Below are positions 1 through 9,071 of a DNA stretch of 55,645 nucleotides, one piece after another. A model generated the notes under the pieces. That model searched no databases and was not told the DNA's origin. It saw only the letters and a program-made list of their open reading frames with translations. The stretch spans positions 1 through 55,645 of the forward strand of contig JAHPZJ010000022.1 of NCBI GenBank assembly GCA_019058245.1, written 5' to 3'. The translations under genes were made by a program, and so were the position numbers. Origin of the DNA: Promethearchaeota archaeon (GTDB lineage: Archaea > Asgardarchaeota > Lokiarchaeia > Sigyniarchaeales > SOKP01). Within the stretch, counting starts at the first letter, position 1. Each line of letters begins with the position of its first letter.

Positions 1-77
1 TTATTATTATAAAGAATAATAAAGAAATGGTATTTTTCAAAAATTATCTTTTATATAAAAAGTAAAAAAATTTTTTA

Positions 78-890
78 TTATTGAGCTTCTAATTCAATTT
101 TTTTTGTTAAGAACTCAGTTATCACATTAATTACCTTCTCAGGATTTGGTTGAAAGAAAAAATGAGCAGCGTTATCGAGTATAATCATTTTTGCATCAGC
201 TATATTTTTTGCTAAAACTTCAGCATTTCCAGATGGTACTAAAATATCTTCTTTACCATGAAGGATTAATGTAGGGTTTTTAATTTGCTTGAGTCTCCTA
301 CCTGAATTGAAACTCATTGCTTTTAATTGACGGCGATATGAGCTTATTTCAATGGGTATTTTAAGCATTTGTTGTTTATATGATTCTATGAATTTAGGAT
401 TATTTTCAATGAAACTTTTAGTAAATAATAGAGGTATAAATCCATTAATAAGTTCTATAACATCTTCAGGTGGATTTATAAGAAAATTCATTGCTTCATT
501 TGAAGGGGCTATACTTTTAATACCACCACAATGTGTACTACAGAGAATTAATTTCTCAACTCTCTCAGGATAATTGAGTATCATTTCTTGTGCTATAAAT
601 CCCCCCATAGAATATCCTAAAATATGTGCTTTTTGGATTTTTAATGCATCCATTAATCCTATGGTATCATCGGCAAACATTTTAATTGAATAATCAATTT
701 CGGGTTTATCAGTTCGTCCTACTCCTCTATTATCAAAGACAATAGTTTTAAAGTTTTTTGCAATTTCGTTTATAGTGTCTAAAGGCCACCAATTAACATC
801 ACAAGATAGACCCAAAATCATAATAAGTGGGAACCCTTCTCCATGAATTTCGTAATACACATTGATATCATTTACTTTTATTGTTGGCAT
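78..890 (-). CDS. alpha/beta hydrolase
   Basis: A 270-residue cytoplasmic alpha/beta-hydrolase-fold enzyme with no signal peptide. The nucleophile elbow is GYSMGG (Ser94), the acid is in HGKEDILVP (Asp215) and the histidine is in AAHFFF (His243), so the triad is complete and in the usual order. The DNRGVGRSD-like stretch near residue 55 is typical of the esterase, haloperoxidase and ring-cleavage hydrolase branch. The substrate cannot be read from the sequence. Divergently transcribed from the ETF operon to its right, it may serve the same acyl or ring-degradation metabolism as a thioesterase or C-C hydrolase, but that is inference. Family certain, function open. Confidence 0.85.
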   Translation of the reverse strand: MPTIKVNDINVYYEIHGEGFPLIMILGLSCDVNWWPLDTINEIAKNFKTIVFDNRGVGRTDKPEIDYSIKMFADDTIGLMDALKIQKAHILGYSMGGFIAQEMILNYPERVEKLILCSTHCGGIKSIAPSNEAMNFLINPPEDVIELINGFIPLLFTKSFIENNPKFIESYKQQMLKIPIEISSYRRQLKAMSFNSGRRLKQIKNPTLILHGKEDILVPSGNAEVLAKNIADAKMIILDNAAHFFFQPNPEKVINVITEFLTKKIELEAQ

Positions 891-1000
891 ATCAAATTCA
901 CTTCAATTTAAAATTACATTTTTGTAAATTATTGATAATTAGATTATTTTTAAGTTTATTTAATATATAATTTTTAGTGATTTAGGGCTTTATATCGGAG

Positions 1001-1010
1001 TATATAAAAA
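1001..1010 (+). promoter_or_regulatory. TATA box upstream of etfB (first ETF operon)
   Basis: TATATAAAAA lies 71 bases ahead of the etfB start in the divergent intergenic region, with a purine-rich GGAG just before it that could act as a BRE. It implies a transcript start near 1030 and a leader of about 50 bases. Judged by eye only. Confidence 0.4.
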
Positions 1011-1080
1011 TAATAATAATTAACTTTTTTTTCAATTTTTAATATCCATACTTAATTCTTTAAAGATTAGTTGTAAAACT

Positions 1081-1869
1081 ATGAAATTTATAGTATGTGT
1101 AAAACAGGTACCAGATACAACCGAGGTTAAAATCGATCCAGAGACTAATACCTTGATAAGAGAGGGAGTCCCTAGCATTCTGAATCCATTTGATCAATTT
1201 GCACTTGAAGAAGCTATTAAAATCAGACAAGAAGGTGACAAAATTGTTGTTATTTCCATGGGACCACCTCAAGCTAAAAAAGCTTTATTGAAATGTCTTG
1301 CGTTAGGAGCAGATGAAGCTATTTTACTAAGTGATAGAGCCTTTGCTGGAGCAGATACATGGGCAACCTCTTATACTTTAAATCAGTGTATCAAGAAGAT
1401 TGGTGAATTTAATATCATTTTTTGTGGTTTGCAAGCTATTGACGGAGATACGGCCCAAGTAGGACCTGAAATTGCCGCTCAATTAGGTATTCCTCAGATT
1501 ACTTATGTTGAGAGTGTTGAAAAAGTAGAGGGAAAGAAATTAACTGCAAAAGTCCAAACAGATGAGGGCTATAAAATCGTAGAAGCTAGACTTCCTGTAC
1601 TCATAACTGGAATAACCCCTTCTTCGTTTGAGCCAACAAATCCTCCCATGATGAGTATAATGAAAGCGAATAAAAAACCTTTTTCTACCTGGAATGCTGA
1701 TGATCTTGGAGGAAATAAAGATGATTATGGATTAAATGGTTCATTAACCGAAGTTATTAAAGTTTATTCCCCTCCAGCACGACAGCAAGGAGTTGTTATT
1801 AAGGAGGAAACTTCTGAAGCAGCCGTTCAGAAATTAATTGAATTATTATCTAAAGATAAGGTGATTTAA
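1081..1869 (+). CDS. etfB: electron transfer flavoprotein, beta subunit (copy 1)
   Basis: A 262-residue EtfB, full length for the family. It opens MKFIVCVKQVPDTTEVK and carries the GADEAILLSDRAFAGADT stretch (about residues 77-94) that characterises ETFs of the Clostridium and Acetobacterium type, including those known to bifurcate electrons with NADH. It forms a heterodimer with EtfA and passes electrons between an acyl-CoA dehydrogenase-type partner and ferredoxin or NAD. The EtfA gene follows directly, its Shine-Dalgarno overlapping the end of this gene. No acyl-CoA dehydrogenase is adjacent; the next genes downstream encode a molybdopterin oxidoreductase and a ferredoxin. Bifurcation is inference. 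Confidence 0.95.
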   Translation: MKFIVCVKQVPDTTEVKIDPETNTLIREGVPSILNPFDQFALEEAIKIRQEGDKIVVISMGPPQAKKALLKCLALGADEAILLSDRAFAGADTWATSYTLNQCIKKIGEFNIIFCGLQAIDGDTAQVGPEIAAQLGIPQITYVESVEKVEGKKLTAKVQTDEGYKIVEARLPVLITGITPSSFEPTNPPMMSIMKANKKPFSTWNADDLGGNKDDYGLNGSLTEVIKVYSPPARQQGVVIKEETSEAAVQKLIELLSKDKVI

Positions 1870-1870
1870 T

Positions 1871-3064
1871 CTGATAAATGTAGATAAGGAAAAATGTACT
1901 GGATGTGGACTATGTGAAAAAGCATGTCCATTTGGAGCGATTACCATTATAGATAAACTTGCAGAAATAGGAGACGAATGCACTCTTTGTGGTGCCTGTG
2001 TCGATCAATGTAATATGGGAGCAATTACAATTCAAAGGAAAAAAATTGAAGACGTTGACTTATCAAAATTTCAAGATGTATGGATTGTTGCTGAGATAAA
2101 AGATAGCCACATAAGAAATGTATCTTTTGAATTGCTAGGAAAAGCAAAGGAATTAGCAAAAGAATTGAATCAAAAAACTTGTGTCTTGCTATTGGGGGAT
2201 AATGTAAAAAGATTCTCTGAGGAATTCACAAGAAGAGGTGCTGACAGGATCTATGTTGCTGAACATGAAGCTCTTAAGGAATATTATACGGGAACATATT
2301 CAGCAGTTATTATTGGTGTAATTTCAAAATATAATCCTAATATTGTATTGTATCCAGCAACTATCAATGGAAGGGATATTGCTCCAAGAATAGCAGCAAA
2401 TCTTCACTTAGGACTTACTGCTGACTGTACTGGATTATCTATCCAAGATGGATTGTTATTGCAAACAAGACCCGCATTTGGTGGTAATATTATGGCTGAT
2501 ATTATATGTCGTACTTCACGTCCCCAAATGGCAACAGTCAGACCAAATGTTATGGAACAAGCAGCAATTCAAAATAATGGCGACGCAGAAATCATTGAGT
2601 TGTCTATAAAAGTAGATCTTCAAGGATTAAAAGTAAAAACAAAAGAAGTTATCAATGAAACTGCTGCTGCATGTGGAATTCCTGTTTGTGAAGCAGATAC
2701 CATAGTATCTGGTGGAAGAGGAGTTGGAAGTAAAGAGAATTTTAAATTAATTGAAGATCTTGCTAATGTTTTAAATGCTGCTGTAGGAGCAAGTAGAGCT
2801 GCTGTCGATTTGGGGTGGATTCCAAAATCACAACAGGTAGGACAAAGTGGAAACACCGTATCTCCAAGGCTTTATATTGCCTGTGGTATATCAGGAACAA
2901 TCCAACATTTAGTTGGAATGAAAAGTAGCGACATTATAATTGCAATTAATAAAGATCCTGAAGCTGCAATCTTCCAATTTGCTAACTACGGAATTGTTGG
3001 TGATCTTTGTGAAATTTTACCTTTATTAACAAAAGCCTTGGAAGATAAATTAAATGAAAATTAA
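1871..3064 (+). CDS. etfA: electron transfer flavoprotein, alpha subunit with N-terminal 2x[4Fe-4S] ferredoxin domain (copy 1)
   Basis: About 397 residues. The first ATG in frame (2015) would cut off a clear ferredoxin domain: the upstream frame reads DKEKCTGCGLCEKACP and then DECTLCGACVDQC, two complete cluster motifs. The frame is open back to a TGA at 1862 and has no ATG, GTG or TTG there; CTG at 1871 follows AAGGTGAT by five bases, so I place the start at CTG. Residues about 55-240 are the EtfA N-terminal domain; the C-terminal FAD domain has GGRGVGSKENF, QVGQSGNTVSP and the closing NKDPEAAIF. Copy 2 (23538-24737) has the same architecture and 399 residues, which supports this start. The ferredoxin domain suggests transfer of ETF electrons to soluble ferredoxin. 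Confidence 0.9.
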   Translation: MINVDKEKCTGCGLCEKACPFGAITIIDKLAEIGDECTLCGACVDQCNMGAITIQRKKIEDVDLSKFQDVWIVAEIKDSHIRNVSFELLGKAKELAKELNQKTCVLLLGDNVKRFSEEFTRRGADRIYVAEHEALKEYYTGTYSAVIIGVISKYNPNIVLYPATINGRDIAPRIAANLHLGLTADCTGLSIQDGLLLQTRPAFGGNIMADIICRTSRPQMATVRPNVMEQAAIQNNGDAEIIELSIKVDLQGLKVKTKEVINETAAACGIPVCEADTIVSGGRGVGSKENFKLIEDLANVLNAAVGASRAAVDLGWIPKSQQVGQSGNTVSPRLYIACGISGTIQHLVGMKSSDIIIAINKDPEAAIFQFANYGIVGDLCEILPLLTKALEDKLNEN

Positions 3065-3120
3065 TATTTATACAAACTTTTATTAAGATCTTTATATCAA
3101 GAAAAAATTATATTTATAAA

Positions 3121-3555
3121 TTATCTATTAACGAGACGGATAGATCCTGTAGGACAGACAATCATACATGAAGGTTTTTTTTTCTTTTCTAATCTTTTGA
3201 TACATAGATCGCACTTTACAGCTACCTCTTGATTATCGTCAAATTGCATAGCTTCATAATTGCATGCCTTGATGCATTCTTTACATCCAATGCACAATTC
3301 GCTATCGATTAAAACGATACCTTGGTCATTTATAGATATAGCCTTTACAGAACAAAATTCCTTACAAGGAGGGTTTTCACAATGATGGCAATATATAGGA
3401 ATGAAATCAGGAGATTGCTCAATCACTCGCACTAATCTTGGACCGAGACCAAGGTTATGCTCCTGCTTGCATGCAATTTCACAAGCATGACAACCCATAC
3501 AGTTATCCTTATCAATTATTAGTGATATTTTTTCCATCTTGTTCATCTCATTCAT
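3121..3555 (-). CDS. 4Fe-4S ferredoxin subunit of a molybdopterin oxidoreductase (HybA/DmsB-like)
   Basis: 144 residues rich in cysteine, with repeated CxxCxxCxxxC motifs (CMGCHACEIACK, CHHCENPPCKEFC, CIGCKECIKAC, CDLCIKR). The pattern is that of DmsB, HybA and PsrB electron-transfer subunits holding several [4Fe-4S] clusters, in a short version without a membrane segment. It overlaps the catalytic-subunit gene by eight bases, so the two are translationally coupled and surely form one complex. It would move electrons between the molybdenum/tungsten site and a soluble partner, perhaps the neighbouring ferredoxin-ETF. A start at the second or third Met (MNEMNKME) is equally possible. Confidence 0.9.
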   Translation of the reverse strand: MNEMNKMEKISLIIDKDNCMGCHACEIACKQEHNLGLGPRLVRVIEQSPDFIPIYCHHCENPPCKEFCSVKAISINDQGIVLIDSELCIGCKECIKACNYEAMQFDDNQEVAVKCDLCIKRLEKKKKPSCMIVCPTGSIRLVNR

Positions 3556-5638
3556 CTTCGCAGCGAATTATATTACATAAGAGGACTCTTAAATTTGTTG
3601 CCCCCATTACTGGATCCATCGACTCATAGGAGTTATCTGTCAGTAAGTTTATATTTGAAGTTTTCCACCCATGATCAGAGCTTTTGACCTCTGGATACCA
3701 CCAACCATGTTCTGCTACGATCACTTTGGGATCTATCCCACTATTCAATTTTGCCCGTTGCTTAACACGTCCCCGTGGTGATTCAATCCAAACCCAATCC
3801 CCTTCCCGTATTTCATGCTTTCTTGCTGTTTTAGGATGAATCTCAACAATTGGATCAGGTCTTATCTCCCTAAGCCATGGGATCATCCTGTTTTCAGAAT
3901 GAAAATAAGTAGGTGTCCTTAATCCAGCATTTAGGATATATGGGTACTTTTTAGCTAAATCTGGAGTAGATATAGGGCTTTCTGGTATCTCCTTATATTT
4001 TGGTAAGGGATCAAAACCCCATTTTTCGAGAATAGTCGAGTATAGCTCAACTTTTCTTGTAGGAGTGGAAAAACCTTTTTCTTTGTATTTGTAATATGTC
4101 ATATCCCCTTGAAGATAACCGATCTTTTTAAATTCGTCCCATGTTATACCTGATGGTTCTAGTAACCAGTTCAAGGAATCTTCCACATTATTCCACCATT
4201 TTTGACCTAATTTCTTACCCAATTCCATGAAAATCTTATGATCCTGCCAACATTCACCAATTTCCACAGCCTTTTGTCTTGCTATGATATATCCGTGATA
4301 TTTCCAGTTTTCTGAAACGTGATCCTGTTCAAGCCATGTACCAGCTGGAAGAAAAATGTCTGCCAGTTCTGCAGTTGGTGTTAGGAAGAAATCTGATACA
4401 GCAAGAAAGTCAAGATTCTCTAATGCTTTATAGACTTCATTTGCGTTTGCTCTTGATACCACAGGATTAGTCCCCACAAGATATCCTGCTTTTACAGGAT
4501 AAGGTTTTTCGTTTAAAATGGCATCCCATGCACATTTAGGTGTAATGATGGTCATTCTATCAGCCAGCTTATATTGATTTCCTCCGAGGCGTTTCTTTTT
4601 TTGTTCGGGAGGTAAGGCACTATTAGCAGAAAATTCAGAAATTCTTCTAACTGGGGGTGGTTGGTAAAAAACATTCCCACCAGGAACATCAAGGTTTCCG
4701 GTAGCTGCCATGAGACCTATGGCTGTTCTAGTAAAATCAGTGCAATTGATATTCTGTTCTGTTGGTACACCCCAATGGATCCCAGCTGGTTTTGTAGTAG
4801 CATACAATCTAGCTGCATTTTGGATTAACTCTTGATCGATCCAAGTTATTTTTTCTACACGGTTGAGAGGGTAATCCTTCATGACTCTTTCAACAAAATC
4901 ATCCCAACCGTGAATAAAGTGTGTTACAAACTCCTTATCGTATAGCTCTTCTTCAATAATCACTCTAAAAAATCCTAAAGCTAGTGCTGCATCAGTTCCT
5001 GGTCTCAATTGGAGCCAATAATCTGCTTTTTTTGCTAAGAAACCTTTTCTTGGGTCGATTACAATCAATTTTGCATCCTTTTCATAGGCATGCCAGAAAT
5101 TAACTCCCTTATATTCATCTGGATTCGTCCAGAGAGGATTACAAGCCCATAATATAATACACTTGGGATTATTTACATAATCACACACAGGATGTCTTCC
5201 ACATGTAATTAAACTGGCTCCAACACGTGAAAGATAACACATATGTCCTGCAGTAAGCAAATTTGGCGTACCTAGCAAGTTACCAAACCTTGAAAAATGA
5301 CTCTCATAATCTCGTCCAGTCCCTTGACCGATAATAATTGCTTCTGGTCCATAGTTCTTGATAACTTCTCTGAATTTTTTAGTTATTGTATCTAAGGCTT
5401 CTTCCCAAGAAATCCTCTGCCAATTATTTCCTTTTTTTTTCATTGGATAAATTATTCTATCTGGATGATAAACTAGTTGGGTAATAGCTAAGCCTTTGCT
5501 ACACATTGTACCATGACTTATAGGTGATTTAGGATCACCTTCTACTTTTATCACTTTATCATTTTTCACGTGAACAATGACACCACATCCACCATGACAG
5601 CTTCTACAAACAGTCCGTATCTTCTTAAAATTATCCAT
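3548..5638 (-). CDS. molybdopterin oxidoreductase catalytic subunit (DMSO reductase family)
   Basis: 696 residues. The N-terminal [4Fe-4S] site is C11, C14, C18 (CRSCHGGC) and C46 (GTMCSKG). The body has family hallmarks such as WEEALD, IGQGTGRDY, IVIDPRKG and RPGTDAALALG, and a C-terminal molydopterin-dinucleotide domain with HPKTARKHEI. The likely Mo/W ligand is Cys134 in GHMCYLSR; Ser137 is the alternative. No Tat signal is present, so it acts in the cytoplasm. Nearest in feel are archaeal thiosulfate-reductase, acetylene-hydratase and formate-dehydrogenase-like proteins, but I cannot assign the substrate. It is coupled to the ferredoxin gene downstream, with an acyl-CoA ligase gene just upstream. 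Confidence 0.9.
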   Translation of the reverse strand: MDNFKKIRTVCRSCHGGCGVIVHVKNDKVIKVEGDPKSPISHGTMCSKGLAITQLVYHPDRIIYPMKKKGNNWQRISWEEALDTITKKFREVIKNYGPEAIIIGQGTGRDYESHFSRFGNLLGTPNLLTAGHMCYLSRVGASLITCGRHPVCDYVNNPKCIILWACNPLWTNPDEYKGVNFWHAYEKDAKLIVIDPRKGFLAKKADYWLQLRPGTDAALALGFFRVIIEEELYDKEFVTHFIHGWDDFVERVMKDYPLNRVEKITWIDQELIQNAARLYATTKPAGIHWGVPTEQNINCTDFTRTAIGLMAATGNLDVPGGNVFYQPPPVRRISEFSANSALPPEQKKKRLGGNQYKLADRMTIITPKCAWDAILNEKPYPVKAGYLVGTNPVVSRANANEVYKALENLDFLAVSDFFLTPTAELADIFLPAGTWLEQDHVSENWKYHGYIIARQKAVEIGECWQDHKIFMELGKKLGQKWWNNVEDSLNWLLEPSGITWDEFKKIGYLQGDMTYYKYKEKGFSTPTRKVELYSTILEKWGFDPLPKYKEIPESPISTPDLAKKYPYILNAGLRTPTYFHSENRMIPWLREIRPDPIVEIHPKTARKHEIREGDWVWIESPRGRVKQRAKLNSGIDPKVIVAEHGWWYPEVKSSDHGWKTSNINLLTDNSYESMDPVMGATNLRVLLCNIIRCEDE

Positions 5639-5668
5639 TTTTATAATATATTCTTTTTTCTTTAACTA

Positions 5669-7318
5669 CTATTTGAGTTTTCTTTTTAAAACCTTTCCTG
5701 CTGGACTTTTTGGTAAATTGTCTACGAATTCAATTATTCTTGGATACATATACGCAGCTATATTTTTTTTAGTCCAATTAATAATTTCCTGTTCATTTAC
5801 TTTCTCTTTGTATTTATCTCGAAGAACAATAAAAGCTTTTATATCTTCACTTTTGATTGGATGTTTTACACCAATTACAGCACAATCTAAGACTGCGGGA
5901 TGTTCATGCAAAACTTTTTCAACTTCTCTAGGATAAACACTGTGTCCTTTATATTTTATCATATCTTTGATTCGATCTAAAATATAGATATATCCCTCTT
6001 CATCAATTTTACCAAAATCACCAGTTCTTAACCATCTATAACCACCTGCCTCAAAAAGTACTCTTTTGTTCTCTTCAGGCCTATTATGATAACCAATCAT
6101 TACTTGAGGTCCAGAAACAACTATTTCACCAGCATTTTCAATCGGTAAAAATTCCAATTTATCATTTATTATACCTACTAAAGTATTAGACATTGGATGA
6201 CCACAACTTCCTGTTTTCTTCTTTGACCAAGGCGGAGAAATGGCTACACCAGGGCTAGCCTCAGTGAGTCCATAACCTTCACCCATAGCAAATCCTGTTC
6301 TATTCTCCCATTCTTTTGCGGCCTCAATTGGCATTGGAGTTCCTCCCACATGAGTGGATTTCAAACAAGAGATATCAATCTTTTCCCTAAAAGATGAACT
6401 TAAGAGAGTAATAAACATAGTAGGTACACCAAACAATGAATTTGGCTTAAATTTTTTTATTATTTCAAGTATTTGTTCTACATTAAAACCTTTTAAGACG
6501 AATGCTTTTGAACCAAGAAAAAGAGCAGAAACTAATTCCACAATTTGGCCGAAAATATGATACCATGGGAGTATAAAGATTGAAACCAAATCTTCCTTAA
6601 GAAATTTATCTTTTAGATAATCGTTAACTTCTTTGAATTCTAAAATAATAGCAACTAAATTATAATGCGATAAGCATGCACCCTTTGGATGACCTGTAGT
6701 TCCACCAGTGTATTGAATAACAGCAATATCTTTTTTTGGATTAATTTTAAATTCTGGTGTAGAAAATGGTTCAAGATTTTGATCCATTAAAGTATTAAAA
6801 TAAATTATTTTATCTGTTTTAGTTTTAATTGGAGCTCCATCCTCTAAATTAACTAAAATTACTTTTTTCAAGGTTAATTGATCTTCTACTTTTTTAAATT
6901 CATTAAAAAGATTATCATTCATTATGAGATATTTTGCACCTGAATCTCTAATTTGATAAGCTACCTCTCTCGCTATATATAATGGACTAATAGCAGTTAC
7001 AGTTCCTCCTATATTCAATACAGCAAAGTAGCTTATAATAAAATGTGGACAATTTGTTAACCATAATGCTATTACATCTCCTTTCTTTACCCCTAATTTT
7101 AAAAGAGCATTGCTAAATCTAAATGTTAGTTCTTGTATACGTTTATAGGTATAATCTTTGTTCTCATACACTATGAAAGTTTTATTCTTATACTCTTCAG
7201 TATATTTTTTGAATAAATCACATAAAGACATATCTTCAGGTATTTCTACTTCTAAAGGAACTCCCTCAGGTAAATAATTTTTCCAATATCTATTTTTTAT
7301 ATACTCGGGTATATCCAT
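5669..7318 (-). CDS. acyl-CoA ligase (AMP-forming), copy 1
   Basis: 549 residues of the ANL superfamily. The phosphate loop is YTGGTTGHPKGA (near residue 205), followed by GYGLTEASPG, the hinge region TGDFGKIDEEGYIYILDRIKD and the C-terminal catalytic lysine in SPAGKVLKRK. It activates a carboxylic acid to its CoA thioester with ATP giving AMP and pyrophosphate; the length and motifs fit medium/long-chain or aromatic acid ligases. No membrane segment. It lies upstream of the molybdopterin oxidoreductase on the same strand with a 30-base gap, so co-transcription is likely. The substrate is not decidable from sequence alone. Confidence 0.92.
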   Translation of the reverse strand: MDIPEYIKNRYWKNYLPEGVPLEVEIPEDMSLCDLFKKYTEEYKNKTFIVYENKDYTYKRIQELTFRFSNALLKLGVKKGDVIALWLTNCPHFIISYFAVLNIGGTVTAISPLYIAREVAYQIRDSGAKYLIMNDNLFNEFKKVEDQLTLKKVILVNLEDGAPIKTKTDKIIYFNTLMDQNLEPFSTPEFKINPKKDIAVIQYTGGTTGHPKGACLSHYNLVAIILEFKEVNDYLKDKFLKEDLVSIFILPWYHIFGQIVELVSALFLGSKAFVLKGFNVEQILEIIKKFKPNSLFGVPTMFITLLSSSFREKIDISCLKSTHVGGTPMPIEAAKEWENRTGFAMGEGYGLTEASPGVAISPPWSKKKTGSCGHPMSNTLVGIINDKLEFLPIENAGEIVVSGPQVMIGYHNRPEENKRVLFEAGGYRWLRTGDFGKIDEEGYIYILDRIKDMIKYKGHSVYPREVEKVLHEHPAVLDCAVIGVKHPIKSEDIKAFIVLRDKYKEKVNEQEIINWTKKNIAAYMYPRIIEFVDNLPKSPAGKVLKRKLK

Positions 7319-7324
7319 TCTATT

Positions 7325-7765
7325 TCACATCATTTTAATCAAATTTAATCGATTTATTACAAATAATATAATTAAATTAAAAATCATCAAAAGTGGGATA
7401 GGAAAGATAATTGGAAATAAATTCTCTCCTTGAGAATTTAATATAAACAATGCAGGTAGGGATAATGATAAAGGGATTAGTTCACTAATAGCACCACTTA
7501 ATATAAACAATTTCTTATTATATTTTCCAATTATTAATAGAAAAATACTAAGTACAAAAACCAATAGAAAAAAACAAAATTGAAAATAATACTGAAATGC
7601 GCTAAAAAATCTTATTGAATACCAGGCAGGGTTAATAGGAACTTCCCATATCATTGAAATAATAGAATTTGGTCCAGGACCTAAGTCTATATGGATACCA
7701 AATGGAAGAAAGAAAACTACTAAGATTGTGAAGATAATGATTATAATGGATATAGATCGTTTCAT
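7325..7765 (-). CDS. small four-helix membrane protein, unknown function
   Basis: 146 residues with four predicted membrane helices: about 5-22, 58-82 (after FFSAFQYYFQF), 88-110 and 118-140. Between helices 1 and 2 is an outside loop with GPGPNS and a WEVPINPAWY stretch. It has no cysteine pair, charged channel residues or known domain that I recognise. It sits six bases upstream of the acyl-CoA ligase gene on the same strand, so it is probably co-transcribed, but nothing links it to a function. Similar four-helix orphans are common in archaeal genomes. Confidence 0.6.
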   Translation of the reverse strand: MKRSISIIIIIFTILVVFFLPFGIHIDLGPGPNSIISMIWEVPINPAWYSIRFFSAFQYYFQFCFFLLVFVLSIFLLIIGKYNKKLFILSGAISELIPLSLSLPALFILNSQGENLFPIIFPIPLLMIFNLIILFVINRLNLIKMM

Positions 7766-7814
7766 GAGAATTTATTCCAACACACATTTCTTTTTAATAG
7801 TCTTTCGAATAATA

Positions 7815-8861
7815 CTATTTTTGACATAATATAATAATTCTTATTCCTTCCCCCTGTCGCTTAACTTCAAAAGCTTCATTAATTTTTGAGAGTGGGAATT
7901 TATGGGTAATTATCGGTTTAAGCTGAAGTGAACCATTCTTTACTAAATTAATAATATTTGGATAATCCACAGGACGGCAACCAAGGCTTCCTATTACTTC
8001 CATTTCTCGAAACATCACACGACCTATGTCGAATCCATCCCAGCGCTTAGGAGAATATCCAACAGCCACTAAACGACCTCCAGTTCGTAAGCTATTAAAC
8101 GCTTGTTTCATTGTTGCAGGGTGCCCAATTACTTCAAAAGCAATATCTGCACCTCCTCCTGTTATTTTTCGAATATCTCCAACTATTTCTCTTTCAGTTT
8201 TATCCTTTGCTAAAATAGTTTCATAAGCACCAATCTCTTTAGCAATTTCAAGCTTTTTTGGAACAGTATCAACAGCAATAGCTAAGCCACCAGCAACTCT
8301 AACGTTTTGAACAACATTTAACCCTATTCCACCACATCCAATTATCACCACCCAATCACCAGGTCTTACTTGAGCTCTATTTTTTACTGCGTGGTATGGT
8401 GTTGAAATAGCATCCGAAATGATACAACTTTCTTCTAATGACAATTCAGGAGGTAAAGGGATTACATCTTTTATAGGAACTTTTATTTGTTCTGCAAATC
8501 CCCCATCAATATGGTTCCCAAGCATTATTTGATTAAGACAAATATTTTCTCTTCCTATTCTACAATTAAAACAATATCCACAAGAAAGCACAGCAGGAAT
8601 AATTACGTGATCCCCTACCTTGAAATTTTTTACATCCTTACTTATTTCTTTTATACGTCCTGATATTTCATGACCTAATATAAGAGGTGGCTTTTTAACT
8701 GTTGGTACACCATATTCTAGATAGCTAAAATCAGTATGACAAACTCCACATGCTTCTATCTCTATAATTGTTTTACCTAATTCTCCAGAAATAGTAGGAT
8801 CAGGATAATCTTCATCTACTTTTAAAGGTTCCTTAACTTTTTCAAAAACCGCTGCTTTCAA
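7815..8861 (-). CDS. zinc-dependent alcohol dehydrogenase, resembling 6-hydroxycyclohexene-1-carbonyl-CoA dehydrogenase
   Basis: 348 residues of the medium-chain dehydrogenase family. The catalytic zinc site is ACGVCHTD plus GHEISG, the structural zinc loop is CGYCFNCRIGRENIC, and the Rossmann motif is GCGGIGLNVVQ. The stretch QIMLGNHIDGGFAEQ resembles the MPGNDxxGGF region that I associate with Had, the 6-hydroxycyclohex-1-ene-1-carbonyl-CoA dehydrogenase of anaerobic benzoyl-CoA breakdown. A BcrB/BadF-like cluster lies 5-10 kb away, so an alicyclic hydroxyacyl-CoA substrate is an attractive but unproven idea. A general NAD(P) alcohol dehydrogenase remains possible. Confidence 0.85.
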   Translation of the reverse strand: MKAAVFEKVKEPLKVDEDYPDPTISGELGKTIIEIEACGVCHTDFSYLEYGVPTVKKPPLILGHEISGRIKEISKDVKNFKVGDHVIIPAVLSCGYCFNCRIGRENICLNQIMLGNHIDGGFAEQIKVPIKDVIPLPPELSLEESCIISDAISTPYHAVKNRAQVRPGDWVVIIGCGGIGLNVVQNVRVAGGLAIAVDTVPKKLEIAKEIGAYETILAKDKTEREIVGDIRKITGGGADIAFEVIGHPATMKQAFNSLRTGGRLVAVGYSPKRWDGFDIGRVMFREMEVIGSLGCRPVDYPNIINLVKNGSLQLKPIITHKFPLSKINEAFEVKRQGEGIRIIILCQK

Positions 8862-9071
8862 GTTAATTTCCTACGTTTTATTTTCACATTATTCTTAATT
8901 AATTTTTCAAATTAATTTAATATTCGTTAAAAAAAAAGCTTCATTAAGAATAGAATTCTCTTGATGATATATTTAAAGAGAAATATGAAAAAAAGAGGAA
9001 TATTTAAGCAAATATTAACTTAATATGCATTGTAAAATCGTGAAAGAACAATAAAAAATATAATAAAAACT

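Noticed and set aside
352..573. Antisense frames inside long genes (for example 352-573, 2620-2856, 44405-44728, 50933-51283)
   Set aside because: They lie fully inside well-supported genes, have no recognisable domains, and arise from the other strand's codon pattern.
3548..5638. Formate dehydrogenase catalytic subunit
   Set aside because: The Mo/W-ligand region GHMCYLSR does not match the formate dehydrogenase pattern with Sec/Cys-His-Gly-Pro, so only the superfamily is claimed.
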